The notes under the pieces are model-generated. The model searched no databases. It was not told where the DNA came from and saw only the letters and a program-made list of their open reading frames with translations. The translations under genes and the position numbers were made by a program. 64,000 nucleotides of DNA. Source: Paenibacillus doosanensis. GTDB taxonomy: Bacteria; Bacillota; Bacilli; Paenibacillales; NBRC-103111. The DNA is taken from NCBI RefSeq assembly GCF_025060755.1, contig NZ_JANYUY010000001.1, positions 62,001-126,000 on the forward strand, read 5' to 3'. Positions 17,952 through 26,578 of this stretch are shown here, one piece after another (the stretch's first letter is position 1; every line of letters begins with the position of its first letter).

Positions 17952-18587
17952 TCAAAATAACGAATTGCAAGCGATAATTAACAGAATGACGCCGCTTAAG
18001 AGCGTGCCGAATTGCCCCAGCGTGAAAGATCCGATATGGATGCCGGCCGCTTTGCGTCCCAACACGGTGCCCAGCCATACGGTAGCGAAGCTTCCCACGG
18101 CAGCGGCCAAGGAGATCGCTATGGGAGACAGGCCGATCAGCCCTGCGCTCAAACCGTTCGTCACCGCATTGGCCGACAACGCGATGCCGAGCACGGCGGC
18201 CTCCCCTAGCCCGATTTCCCCGGACTTGTCAGTATCTACCGACTCCGGGTTCCGGAGAATGCCTGCGAGCGAATGTCCGCCGGAGCTTGCGGTCTCTTCT
18301 TGTTCGGCGGAGTCGCTGCGCTTGCGCGGAAACGCCAGCACTATGATTCGTATGCCGACAATTACCAGAACGAAAGCGCCTGCGATCGCCGGAAACATTC
18401 CCGGCAAAACTTTTGCCAGCCACTGCCCTCCCCAAATGCCCGTCATACTGCAAAGAAAGCAAATGCCCGCCATGAGCAGATTAGATAACAAACCTATGCG
18501 AATACTTCGAATTCCGTAAGATATTCCGACTCCCAGATTATCCAGACTTGAGGAAATCGCAAAACCCAATATCATCATCCATACCAT
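17952..18587 (-). CDS. ytaF: sporulation membrane protein YtaF (MntP-like)
   Basis: 211 residues, six predicted membrane helices in two three-helix halves separated by a charged, Ser-rich loop (about 85-120). Each half contains the small-residue helix with Asp or Asn typical of the MntP/YtaF group (SSLDNLGVGISYG; ALSANAVTNGLSAG). In Bacillus the family member is expressed during sporulation, and homologues are divalent-cation exporters. It is a single-gene unit; divergent from the HTH-DUF1232 gene. Confidence 0.85.
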   Translation of the reverse strand: MVWMMILGFAISSSLDNLGVGISYGIRSIRIGLLSNLLMAGICFLCSMTGIWGGQWLAKVLPGMFPAIAGAFVLVIVGIRIIVLAFPRKRSDSAEQEETASSGGHSLAGILRNPESVDTDKSGEIGLGEAAVLGIALSANAVTNGLSAGLIGLSPIAISLAAAVGSFATVWLGTVLGRKAAGIHIGSFTLGQFGTLLSGVILLIIACNSLF

Positions 18588-18719
18588 TCGTGCTCCACTC
18601 CCCGTTTATTTATAGTGCATTGTACGGTTCATGCTCGCAGAGCGTGCTTATCCCTCAACAAAAATGTTGAGAAATCTCAACACGTCCGAAAACGTCGGTC
18701 CATGAGGAGGGTATAAACG

Positions 18720-19403
18720 ATGTTAAACGAAGAGATGGGGCAGCAGCTTGGAGAGATGCTCAAAGCTTTACTGAAGGAGAAATCTTTGTCGATGCGCAAG
18801 CTAAGCTCTCTTACAGGCATCGACACCGCAACCATTTCGAGAATTATTAACGGAAAGCAGAGGGCCCGTCTGGATCATCTGCAGCAGTTCGCCGCTCATC
18901 TCGGCATCTCGGCGCAGCGGCTCTCGCAAGCGGCGGGGCTTTCATTCGATATCGGACAAAGCCAGCCGGAGCGGCCTTCGGAGCTTCATGCTTCCGTAGA
19001 CAGCATCAGAGAGCTGCTGCTTTCCCATAACCTGGTAGACTCCGATTTTACGACAGAGCGGGTCCGCAAGGAGCTCGGCAAGTACGAGCAATACGCTTTG
19101 ACGGAGGAAGGACGGCGAATCATCGTCGAAGATTTCCGTTCGAAGGTCGACAGCGTGAACAGCGCCGGACCTTTCATCGAGCAGTTGAGGCAGATGCATG
19201 CCCTATTCTGTCAAAGCGATCTGACGTCAGAGAGGCGAGCCGTCGCCGGAAGCGCTCTGCTCTATTTCATTTTATCTGCGGACATTATTCCGGATTATGT
19301 GTTTCCGATCGGTTACCTAGACGATGCCATCGCCGTGCAAATGACGCTGGACCGGCTAGCCCGGATGGAAAAGGAGGCACCGCCGGATGCGGAGGATGGT
19401 TAG
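18720..19403 (+). CDS. Xre-type HTH protein fused to a DUF1232 (YkvA-like) domain
   Basis: 227 residues. The N-terminal 70 form a Cro/C1 helix-turn-helix (LSMRKLSSLTGIDTATISRIINGKQ). The C-terminal part from about 165 contains the DUF1232 signature ILSADIIPDYVFPIGYLDD, a short hydrophobic hairpin usually found in small membrane-associated proteins. GGAGG precedes ATG 18720. The combination suggests a membrane-tethered DNA-binding protein; function unknown. It is divergent from ytaF. Confidence 0.8.
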   Translation: MLNEEMGQQLGEMLKALLKEKSLSMRKLSSLTGIDTATISRIINGKQRARLDHLQQFAAHLGISAQRLSQAAGLSFDIGQSQPERPSELHASVDSIRELLLSHNLVDSDFTTERVRKELGKYEQYALTEEGRRIIVEDFRSKVDSVNSAGPFIEQLRQMHALFCQSDLTSERRAVAGSALLYFILSADIIPDYVFPIGYLDDAIAVQMTLDRLARMEKEAPPDAEDG

Positions 19404-19419
19404 CGTCAGCTCCCGCGCA

Positions 19420-19528
19420 ACAAAATAACCCCACAAAGTGGGGCCATGGCTTCGAAGCTGATTCAGGTACTTTGCGGGGAGCCCCCGGATATCCACAGGA
19501 TATGGCTGCGCATCATTCCCTAAACAAC
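19420..19528 (-). repeat. internally deleted copy of the 240-bp repeat
   Basis: The distal 60 bp (GCGGGGAGCCCCCGGATATCC through CCTAAACAAC) match the end of the full element; the proximal part resembles the remnant at 17894. It contains its own hairpin CCCCAC-AAA-GTGGGG at 19429-19443. It abuts the terminator at 19536-19565, as the two full copies do. Confidence 0.6.
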
Positions 19529-19535
19529 AAGAAAA

Positions 19536-19565
19536 GGACGGTCCGCCGGGTCCCGGAGGCCATCC
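19536..19565 (-). terminator. Rho-independent terminator of the small membrane protein gene
   Basis: Stem GGATGGCC/GGACCGTCC with inner GGGACCC pairing, followed on the minus strand by TTTTCTTGTTG. Confidence 0.65.
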
Positions 19566-19609
19566 TTCTTCTTGTCTGCTGCTATTGCTTTCCGTACGCG
19601 CTTCCCGCT

Positions 19610-19792
19610 TCAGCTTTGCTGCGGCACCGTGACCCAGCCTTTATAAATCGAATAGTAGAACAGGAAGGTCGCGGCCAAACCGAGCACTAGCATCAAAAAT
19701 CCAAGCTTAGGCTTTTTCTGAAAAAACAGCACCAGCGCGCCGCTAAAAAAAGACCCCATCACCAAAATAAACAAGATGAACAACACGATCAT
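19610..19792 (-). CDS. small two-helix membrane protein, unknown function
   Basis: 60 residues with two hydrophobic segments (about 1-23 and 29-47) separated by QKKPKLG. AAGGAG lies well placed before ATG 19792 and a terminator follows, so it is likely a real gene. I do not recognise the family. Confidence 0.65.
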   Translation of the reverse strand: MIVLFILFILVMGSFFSGALVLFFQKKPKLGFLMLVLGLAATFLFYYSIYKGWVTVPQQS

Positions 19793-19889
19793 TGCAGCGA
19801 ATCTCCTTTGACCTTCGTTTCTCCTGAATCCTAGGAATACGAATCTACTTTACCATCTTTTCGGTATAAAATCCAAAGCTTCGTATCCG

Positions 19890-20846
19890 TTAGCTCAAGC
19901 TTTCGGCCATTTTCAGCAGCCGCTCCTTGTCCAGCTCGCGGCCGGAGATGCTGATATAAACGTTGTCTTCCATCCAGTTTAGCTGCACGTAGCGATCCTG
20001 CGAAGTCACCAGCAGCCCTTTACTCCCCCGGACAGGCAGTTCCTCCGTGCTTGCCGGCATAAAAAAACCCGATGACAATACGCTGCGGGGCTCCATCTTC
20101 ACGAAGCTGACTCGGAGCAAATAGCCCTCCTCGTTCGCATACTCGAAAATAATATGCCCCGACCGCTGCTTCCCGCGTTCTCTGCCCCATACGCTCGCTT
20201 CCTGAAACGTATAGCCCGATGGAACAAACTTCGGAACGAGCAGTTTAAAGTCGGCGTAAGCGGCCGCCTCTCCCTCCGCTTCCGTCATTCGCAGAGGCGG
20301 CTCTGCCTCGCTTACGACGGATGGGCCGTAAAGCGGAGCCTCGTCGTCTTCCTGCCGGAAAGCTGCAGCCGCAGCCGCTTCGGCCGCCTCGCGGCTCGGT
20401 GAGGCGGTTCCGAACATAAAGCCGCCGGCCAGCAAAATAACGGCAAAGCCGCATACCGCCGCGGTAAGGCGCGCCCTCCTGCGCCGTTTCTCTCGCCCTT
20501 TCAGCAAGGGAGCGATATCGCCCCATGCTTCCAGCAGCGCCGCGTGCGAATCGCCAGCCTCGCGCTCGGCCGCCGGCGCGCCGGCTCTACGGCGCTTCAC
20601 GGCTTGCTCCCGCGCCATTTCCTCCAGCCTGCGGGCAATCCGCCCGCCGTCCATTCCCCTGAAGCGGCCGGCGGCCGCTTGCAGAAATACGGCTTTGACC
20701 GCCTGCCGCGCCGCGGGACGCGGCAGCTCCCTCATCGGCTCCGCCCGGGAAATGACCTCAACGAACTGCTCGAACAGCGCATATTGCACACGCTCCGGGC
20801 AAGCCGCGATATTTTGTTTAAACAGCAGCAGCCATCCGTTCTCCAT
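19890..20846 (-). CDS. membrane protein with C-terminal DUF4367-like domain, sigma-factor operon
   Basis: 318 residues. The N-terminal 120 are helical and basic and probably cytosolic; a single membrane helix lies at about 128-147 (LTAAVCGFAVILLAGGFMFG); the outside domain from about 190 resembles DUF4367 (YADFKLLVPKFVPSGYTFQEASV; VQLNWMEDNVYISISG). It is the third gene after an ECF sigma factor and a second single-span protein, 15 bp after the latter. Likely an anti-sigma or accessory sensor; that role is inferred from position. Confidence 0.75.
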   Translation of the reverse strand: MENGWLLLFKQNIAACPERVQYALFEQFVEVISRAEPMRELPRPAARQAVKAVFLQAAAGRFRGMDGGRIARRLEEMAREQAVKRRRAGAPAAEREAGDSHAALLEAWGDIAPLLKGREKRRRRARLTAAVCGFAVILLAGGFMFGTASPSREAAEAAAAAAFRQEDDEAPLYGPSVVSEAEPPLRMTEAEGEAAAYADFKLLVPKFVPSGYTFQEASVWGRERGKQRSGHIIFEYANEEGYLLRVSFVKMEPRSVLSSGFFMPASTEELPVRGSKGLLVTSQDRYVQLNWMEDNVYISISGRELDKERLLKMAESLS

Positions 20847-20861
20847 ACAATCCCCTTCGTT

Positions 20862-21638
20862 CTAAGGTTTGGCCAGCAAGCCGTCCGCAATGCGGCCCAG
20901 CTCTTCCGGCTTAAGCGAGCCTCTCACAATCATATTCAGCTCGCCGCGATTCACCTCAATGTCCGCCGTACCGTCGGGAAGCTCCGTCACGAACCGCTGT
21001 CCGTCCGGGTCCTCCGCATGAGCGCTGAACGCCCGTTTTCTCAGCAGCACCGTCAGCGCAGGCGTCTCTCCCTTATCGGCATACACCAGCTTCAGCGCGC
21101 TGGCCTTCGCCTCCCCGCCGGAGAAATGAAGCGTCGCTGCCTGAAGCGTCAAGTCGCCCGGGATCGCATCGAGAGAAGGAAGCTCGAACTGCGTCTGTTC
21201 CTTCGCTGCCTCCAGCGTAACGGTCATCCTCCGGAAAGCCCCTTCCTGCGGCAAATCGCGGTTATCCACGTAAGGCTCTTCCCAATCGTCCGGCGGCGGC
21301 GGCGTTTTGGCTCCTTCGGCCGACGGGCGGTCGGTGCTCCCGATCTGCATGCTTACCGTGCCGCCCTTCATCTTATAGGCCATTTCGAACATCGGCCTGA
21401 ACGCTTCGGTCGTCTGCAGCGAGTGGAACAGGAAAGCGCCGGCCAGCAGCGAAGCCGCCGCGAGGGAGAACCATCTGGCGCCGCGCATCCACCTTGCTCT
21501 GCGCCGCTCCCGGACAAGCCGCTTCTCCACCCTTGTCCATGAAGGACCGGCATCGGGAACGACGATGTCATTTTCGCTTTGTCGGACCGCTTCTTCCAAT
21601 AACCTGTCAAATTCGGCGTCAAAATCCGATTTGTTCAA
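20862..21638 (-). CDS. single-span membrane protein, probable anti-sigma factor
   Basis: 258 residues from TTG 21638. The N-terminal 60 are acidic then basic (FDAEFDRLLEEAV; WTRVEKRLVRERRR) with one membrane helix at about 60-78 and an extracytoplasmic C-terminal domain rich in Leu, Thr and Asp. The start is chosen because GGAAGGTGA lies 7 nt before a TTG that overlaps the sigma stop (TTGA); ATG 21656 lies inside the sigma gene without a site. Coupled translation with an ECF sigma gene is the usual arrangement of an anti-sigma factor. No known anti-sigma zinc motif is visible. Confidence 0.7.
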   Translation of the reverse strand: MNKSDFDAEFDRLLEEAVRQSENDIVVPDAGPSWTRVEKRLVRERRRARWMRGARWFSLAAASLLAGAFLFHSLQTTEAFRPMFEMAYKMKGGTVSMQIGSTDRPSAEGAKTPPPPDDWEEPYVDNRDLPQEGAFRRMTVTLEAAKEQTQFELPSLDAIPGDLTLQAATLHFSGGEAKASALKLVYADKGETPALTVLLRKRAFSAHAEDPDGQRFVTELPDGTADIEVNRGELNMIVRGSLKPEELGRIADGLLAKP

Positions 21639-22216
21639 GGCTCGTTCACCTTCCATTCACGCTGCAGTTTTTTCTTGATGGCTTCCCTGGACCGATGCAA
21701 TGTTTGCCTGATCTTCTCCTCCGAAACGCCGAGCTGCTCCGCCATTTCCTTGTAGGACAGGCGCTCCAGCCAGCGCATGCGGATCACCTGGCGGTAGATC
21801 GGTTTCAACTGGTGAATACACTGAATAATCGCTTCTTCGAGCAGCTTCGCTTCCACTTCGGCTTCTGTGGATGAAGCCCGTTCCGCCATCAGCGGGACCG
21901 CGTTTTCTATATAGACGTCATCGGAAAGCAATTCGTCTTGTTTTTTTTTATTTTTTCGCAAATAACTTATCGTAGCATTGCGGGCAACGGTGCGCAGCCA
22001 TGCGTTCAGCCTCGCCTCGTCGATATCGTGGGGACTTTTGCGGATAATGAGAATGAACGTTTCCTGAATAATATCTTCGGCCGTCTGATGATCCTTCACA
22101 ATATACATAATCATAGGATAGACCAGGCGGTAAAATTGTTTGTACACCTGTTCCTGCAGCATCGGATCGAGGGACCTGATGTCACCGGTCAGCAGGAGCA
22201 ATATCGATTTTGACAT
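21635..22216 (-). CDS. ECF-type RNA polymerase sigma factor
   Basis: 193 residues. Region 2 has YPMIMYIVKDHQTAEDIIQETF and region 4 YRQVIRMRWLERLSYKEMAEQLGVSEEKIRQTLHRSREAIKK. ATG 22216 is chosen because GGAGG precedes it; an in-frame ATG 90 bp upstream has no site and would add residues unlike the family. It leads a three-gene unit with two membrane proteins, so activity is likely held by the next gene product. Confidence 0.9.
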   Translation of the reverse strand: MSKSILLLLTGDIRSLDPMLQEQVYKQFYRLVYPMIMYIVKDHQTAEDIIQETFILIIRKSPHDIDEARLNAWLRTVARNATISYLRKNKKKQDELLSDDVYIENAVPLMAERASSTEAEVEAKLLEEAIIQCIHQLKPIYRQVIRMRWLERLSYKEMAEQLGVSEEKIRQTLHRSREAIKKKLQREWKVNEP

Positions 22217-22370
22217 GGTTCCTCCGAAATAAGCACAAGTGCAGGAAGCGAACGTCCTGCGGAAAATACGCCCTATCGTTTGGACAATATTTCCTTTTTT
22301 GATCATACAATGGATGTGCCGCTATGAAAAGCACTTTTTCAGAAAAGGCTGCGCGGCCCTTGAAAAGAAA

Positions 22371-22403
22371 CGGCCGGGCCCGGGAATTCCCCGGACTCGG
22401 CCG
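22371..22403 (-). terminator. Rho-independent terminator of msrAB
   Basis: Long GC stem CGGCCGAGTCCGGGG/CCCGGGCCCGGCCG followed on the minus strand by TTTCTTTTC. Confidence 0.75.
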
Positions 22404-22432
22404 CCTGGCAACCGTATGGACGAATAAACCGT

Positions 22433-23425
22433 TTAATCGCGTCCGCCGCGCTCGAACAAAGCCAGATACGCGCCGTAACCTTCCTGCTCCATCTGTTCTT
22501 TGGGAATAAACCGCAGCGAGGCCGAATTGATGCAGTATCTTAACCCCCCCGCATCCTTCGGGCCGTCCGGAAACACATGCCCCAAATGCGAATCCGCTTC
22601 TCTGCTGCGCACTTCCGTGCGTATCATAAAGTGGCTGTAATCCTCTTTTTCCTTCACATTCCCGGAAACAAGCGGCTTCGTGAAGCTCGGCCAGCCGCAA
22701 CCCGAGTCGAATTTATCGAGCGAGCTGAACAGCGGTTCTCCCGAAACGATATCCACGTAAATGCCTTCTCCGTGATGATCCCAAAATTCATTTTGAAACG
22801 GCGGTTCGGTCGCATTGTTCTGCGTCACCTCGAACTGCATCGGAGTGAGCCGTCCTCTTAAGCGCTCCTTATCCTGCGGCGTATTCCAATGCTGCTCGAT
22901 AAAAGCGTCTCTCCCCGAGCCTTTGCGGTACATTTTATAACGAAGCGGATTTTTCTGGTAGTAATCCTGATGGTACTCCTCCGCTTCGTAAAATTCCCCG
23001 GCAGGCACGATCTCGGTCGCGATCGGACGGGAGAACCGCCCACTCTGCTCAAGCTCCTGCTTGGACGCTTCCGCCTTGCGGCGCTGCTCCTCCGTATGGT
23101 AAAAAATCGCGGTCCGGTACGATTCTCCCCTGTCGTGAAACTGGCCGCCTGTATCGGTCGGATCGATCTGCTGCCAGAAGGTGTCCAGCAGCTTTTCATA
23201 AGGAAATACGATCGGATCGAACGTAATTTGCACGGCTTCGGCATGTCCGGTCGTCTCCGAGCAAACCTCCTGATACGTCGGATTCGGCTTATGTCCTCCC
23301 GTATAGCCGGAAACGACCTTTTTAATGCCCGGAAGCTGGTCGAACGGGGTGACCATGCACCAGAAGCAGCCGCCGGCAAATGTCGCCAGCTCTTCGCGAT
23401 GGTTGTGATTCGTTTTCTCTTCCAC
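22433..23425 (-). CDS. msrAB: peptide methionine sulfoxide reductase MsrA-MsrB fusion
   Basis: 330 residues. The MsrA half begins AGGCFWC (catalytic Cys20) with [17 protein letters not shown]; the MsrB half from about 185 has SGCGWPSF and the catalytic [11 protein letters not shown] (Cys298). Together they reduce both S- and R-methionine sulfoxide in oxidised proteins. The CxxC zinc pairs of some MsrB proteins are not visible. Start is GTG 23425, behind AAGGAG. Single gene with its own terminator. Bacillales often carry the fused form. Confidence 0.93.
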   Translation of the reverse strand: MEEKTNHNHREELATFAGGCFWCMVTPFDQLPGIKKVVSGYTGGHKPNPTYQEVCSETTGHAEAVQITFDPIVFPYEKLLDTFWQQIDPTDTGGQFHDRGESYRTAIFYHTEEQRRKAEASKQELEQSGRFSRPIATEIVPAGEFYEAEEYHQDYYQKNPLRYKMYRKGSGRDAFIEQHWNTPQDKERLRGRLTPMQFEVTQNNATEPPFQNEFWDHHGEGIYVDIVSGEPLFSSLDKFDSGCGWPSFTKPLVSGNVKEKEDYSHFMIRTEVRSREADSHLGHVFPDGPKDAGGLRYCINSASLRFIPKEQMEQEGYGAYLALFERGGRD

Positions 23426-23511
23426 TGATTCTCACTCCTTATCTATATGATACAATCGTTTCCCCTCAAAGCTTGGTTTACTTATCCATCATACTAAAAA
23501 AGTGCCCCCAA

Positions 23512-23533
23512 AGTGAAGTGAAGCGGGAGCACC
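23512..23533 (-). terminator. Rho-independent terminator of fabH
   Basis: Stem GGTGCTCCC/GGGGGCAC followed on the minus strand by TTTTTT. Confidence 0.65.
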
Positions 23534-23574
23534 TTCATAGGAACGACGCGAATGATCCGAAGCCCGCCTGCGGC

Positions 23575-24591
23575 TTACAGCGGGAACGGCGGCTCGATTT
23601 CCGGATCGAGTTCAAGACGGACCAGCATGCCTGCCTGCACGAGCCCGGAGCCGAATCCGTACAGCAGCGCCAGATCGCCTTGTCTGATCTTGCCGGCACG
23701 GATGCCCAGATCGAGTGCCAGCGGAATCGTCGCCGCCGATGTGTTGCCGAAGTATTCCAGGCTGTACAATGCCCGCTCCGGCGGCAGTCCGAGCCGCTCG
23801 CAGATCGGTTCGATCATGCGCAAATTCGCGCTGTGCGGCACAAACCAATCGACTTGGCCCAGATCAAGCGAAGCATTGCTCAGCACCTCCCGCACGCCTT
23901 CCGGCACGGTACGCACCGCCCATTTAAACACTTCCCTGCCGTTTTGCACCAGCAGCTGCTTGTCGATAAGCTCGATGCCGTTCATCCGGTTTGCGATCCG
24001 CGTCTGGTACACATGAGCGCCGCCGCTTCCTTCGGTGCTTAGACGGGACGATAAGAAGCTTGAGCGCCGCTCATCATGCTCGATCAGCACCGCCCCCGCC
24101 CCGTCGCCGAACAAAACGCAGGTCGTCCGGTCGGTATAGTCGGTAATTTTGGTCAACGTCTCGCCCCCGACGACGAGAATTTTGCGGTGCAGCCCGGATG
24201 CGATCAGCCCGTTGGCAAGATGCAGGCCGTACACGAAGCCGGCGCATGCCGCGCTAACGTCCATCGCCCCGGTGGACGGCGAAACGCCGAGCTTGTGCTG
24301 CAGCAACGACGCCGTGCTCGGAAACGGAAAATCCGGCGTGCTTGTAGCCGCAATGATCATATCGACATCGTTCACGGACTTGCCGTAACGCCGCATCAGA
24401 TCGCGTACCGCGGCAGCGCACAGATCGCTCGTATACTCATGCGGAGCGCTGATTCGGCGCTCGCGAATGCCCGTGCGCTGCACAATCCATTCGTCGCTCG
24501 TATCGACCATCTGTTCCAGGTCGTAATTCGTCAAACGCTTCTCCGGCACAAACGTGCCGATGGCCGTAATTGTGGCATGACGGATTTCCAA
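23575..24591 (-). CDS. fabH: 3-oxoacyl-[ACP] synthase III (FabH)
   Basis: 338 residues. It condenses acyl-CoA with malonyl-ACP to start fatty-acid synthesis and sets the branched-chain starter in Bacillales. The triad is complete: Cys116 in DVSAACAGF, His253 in FVPHSANLRM, Asn283 in YFGNTSAATIP. Start is TTG 24591 with AAAGGAT before it. A FapR-like palindrome lies 27 bp upstream, in line with B. subtilis, where FapR controls fabHA and fabHB. It is a single-gene unit, which suggests an additional FabH isoform rather than the copy in the main fab cluster. Confidence 0.92.
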   Translation of the reverse strand: MEIRHATITAIGTFVPEKRLTNYDLEQMVDTSDEWIVQRTGIRERRISAPHEYTSDLCAAAVRDLMRRYGKSVNDVDMIIAATSTPDFPFPSTASLLQHKLGVSPSTGAMDVSAACAGFVYGLHLANGLIASGLHRKILVVGGETLTKITDYTDRTTCVLFGDGAGAVLIEHDERRSSFLSSRLSTEGSGGAHVYQTRIANRMNGIELIDKQLLVQNGREVFKWAVRTVPEGVREVLSNASLDLGQVDWFVPHSANLRMIEPICERLGLPPERALYSLEYFGNTSAATIPLALDLGIRAGKIRQGDLALLYGFGSGLVQAGMLVRLELDPEIEPPFPL

Positions 24592-24617
24592 GGCGCATCA
24601 TCCTTTATCATCAAGTA

Positions 24618-24634
24618 TTAGTACTTGGTACTAA
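24618..24634. promoter_or_regulatory. FapR-like operator
   Basis: A perfect 17-bp palindrome TTAGTAC-TTG-GTACTAA just upstream of fabH. It agrees with the Bacillus FapR site (TTAGTACCTAGTCTTAA). FapR is a malonyl-CoA-responsive repressor. Confidence 0.75.
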
Positions 24635-24738
24635 GTTTAACGAACGCGAAGCTCCTTGTCAATCCTAACCAGGCTTTCACCTATGCAGAATATACGGATA
24701 ATCGGCCCGGCGCATGTACTTGCGTAAACGACAAAATG

Positions 24739-24760
24739 CCGGGAGCTCTCAAGCTCCCGG
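24739..24760 (-). terminator. Rho-independent terminator of the kinase-ABC-PhyH operon
   Basis: Perfect stem CCGGGAGCT/AGCTCCCGG with a 4-nt loop and CATTTTG after it on the minus strand. Confidence 0.75.
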
Positions 24761-24848
24761 CGCAATAGCCGGATCGGCGCCGTGATGCGGCCGCCGCATG
24801 AACGTCCGACGGGACGCGCTGCAGTTTGCAGCCCGCCCCGCTTCTCGT

Positions 24849-25622
24849 TTACACAATCTGATAATTCGGCTTTACGCTGCTGAAGTTCGGATTTTCCCCG
24901 CAAACCATCAGCCCCATGCCCCAATCAAAATGGACGTTTCTCACGGGCAAATCGGATGCCTCGCGGTATTGGAACAGCACATTTCGGCGGGGGCGCTCGC
25001 TGCGGTTGCAATCGGAGCCGTGGATCGTCAAATAATTGAAGAAGAGCACGTCTCCCGCCTCCGCCGGGCAAGGCGTTCCGCTGGAAATCGGATGCTCCTT
25101 ATGGTTCAGGTAATACGTTCCGATATGAGGGAGCGGTCCTGCCTTGTGAGAGCCCGGAACGACGCACAGGCATCCGTTTTCCGTATCCGCACGGTCCAAG
25201 TGCACGCTGGCCGCCAGCATCGTGTGGTTCGTATGCGGAAAATACGGATAATCCTGGTGCATCGGAAACGCCGCTCCGTTCTCCGGCGGCTTGACGAGCA
25301 TTTTCGTATGATGCAGCAGCACGTTGGGCCCGATCAGCTGCGACAAAATCGCAGCCATATTCGGGTGAATCGCTGCCCGCGCGAAGGCCGCATCATGATA
25401 ATGCACGTCGTGGAAGCCCTTGAGTACGAGCTTCTTCAGCTCCTCCGGGGGCAAGTAGTCCCCCTGCCAGGCATGGTTCTTGTCGTACTTCGAATGCGCC
25501 GCACGCTCGATGATTTTCCCGGTCGCCCGACGCATCTCCTCCACTTCCTTCTGATCAAATATGCCTTTAACGAGCAAATACCCGTTATCCCGGTAAAACT
25601 CCGCTTCATCCGCAGTGATCAT
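24849..25622 (-). CDS. phytanoyl-CoA dioxygenase (PhyH) family protein
   Basis: 257 residues of an Fe(II)/2-oxoglutarate-dependent oxygenase fold. The metal triad is visible as HQD (His122, Asp124) and His201 in YLTIHGSD, with an Arg a few residues later (SERPRR) for 2-oxoglutarate. N-terminal FYRDNGYLLVKGIFD is the usual PhyH start. GGGGAGG lies before ATG 25622. Last gene of a sugar ABC operon, so it may hydroxylate a sugar-derived or osmolyte-like substrate; the true substrate is unknown. Confidence 0.88.
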   Translation of the reverse strand: MITADEAEFYRDNGYLLVKGIFDQKEVEEMRRATGKIIERAAHSKYDKNHAWQGDYLPPEELKKLVLKGFHDVHYHDAAFARAAIHPNMAAILSQLIGPNVLLHHTKMLVKPPENGAAFPMHQDYPYFPHTNHTMLAASVHLDRADTENGCLCVVPGSHKAGPLPHIGTYYLNHKEHPISSGTPCPAEAGDVLFFNYLTIHGSDCNRSERPRRNVLFQYREASDLPVRNVHFDWGMGLMVCGENPNFSSVKPNYQIV

Positions 25623-25651
25623 GCTTCATCCTCCCCGCTTTTTCGATTGAA

Positions 25652-26551
25652 CTATCCTTTGATTCCCGTCAGCGTAACCCCTTCGATAATGTACCGTTGT
25701 CCGATAATATATACGATCAAAACGGGAATAACGGCAATGGACGACCCCGCCATCATCAGGGTCCAGTCGGTAATATACATGCCGCGAAACAGATTGAGCA
25801 GCAGAGGCACCGTAAATTTGTCCGGGCTGTTCAGGAAAATAAGCGGGCCGAAGAAGCTGTTCCACATGCCGAGGAACGTGAAGATCGCCAGCGCCGCCAA
25901 GGCCGGACGGATGAGCGGAAGAATGATGCGCCAGTAGATCGTCCAGCGGTTCGCGCCGTCGACGATGGACGCTTCCTCCAGCTCGTCGGGAATGCTCTTC
26001 ATAAACTGGCGCAGCAGGAACACGCCGAAGGCATCAAGCAGCGAAGCCGGCACGATCAAGGCCAGATGCGTGTCCAGCCAGCCGAAGCCTTTCATCATCA
26101 AGTATAAAGGAATAATCGTCACCTGATGCGGAACCATCATCGTCGCCAGAAACAGAACGAAGAGCGGCTCCCGCAGCGGGAAACGGATTTTGGCGAAGGC
26201 GTACGCCGCCATGGAGCAGGTCAGCAGCTTGACTGCAACCGAAATGAAGGCGATGTAAAAGCTGTTCAAGTAAGCGTGGCCGAACGGCAGCGCTTCCCAA
26301 GACCGTTTATAATTGCTCCACTCCCACGGATCGGGAATCCACTTGGGCGGAATGAGAAATACTTGCGAAAACTGCTTCAGCGAGCTGAGAACCATCCATA
26401 GAAACGGCCCCGTCATAATGACGGCCCCGACGATCAGCACCGCGTGCAGCAGCACCTTGCCGACCGGGCTTGTGCCGCTGCGGTCGCGCCGCAACGCCGC
26501 TGCGGTCGAACGGCCCGTTTCGGCCGTCTTGCTTTGCGCTTGAATCTCCAT
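25652..26551 (-). CDS. carbohydrate ABC transporter permease (MalG type)
   Basis: 299 residues: a Ser/Thr/Arg-rich cytosolic tail of about 30 residues, then six membrane helices. The EAA loop is LEEASIVDGANRWTIYWRIILP and the end is IEGVTLTGIKG. GGAGGAG precedes ATG 26551. It pairs with the MalF-type permease 27 bp upstream. Confidence 0.92.
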   Translation of the reverse strand: MEIQAQSKTAETGRSTAAALRRDRSGTSPVGKVLLHAVLIVGAVIMTGPFLWMVLSSLKQFSQVFLIPPKWIPDPWEWSNYKRSWEALPFGHAYLNSFYIAFISVAVKLLTCSMAAYAFAKIRFPLREPLFVLFLATMMVPHQVTIIPLYLMMKGFGWLDTHLALIVPASLLDAFGVFLLRQFMKSIPDELEEASIVDGANRWTIYWRIILPLIRPALAALAIFTFLGMWNSFFGPLIFLNSPDKFTVPLLLNLFRGMYITDWTLMMAGSSIAVIPVLIVYIIGQRYIIEGVTLTGIKG

Positions 26552-26578
26552 CAGCGTCTCCTCCTCTCCCGGTTTCGT

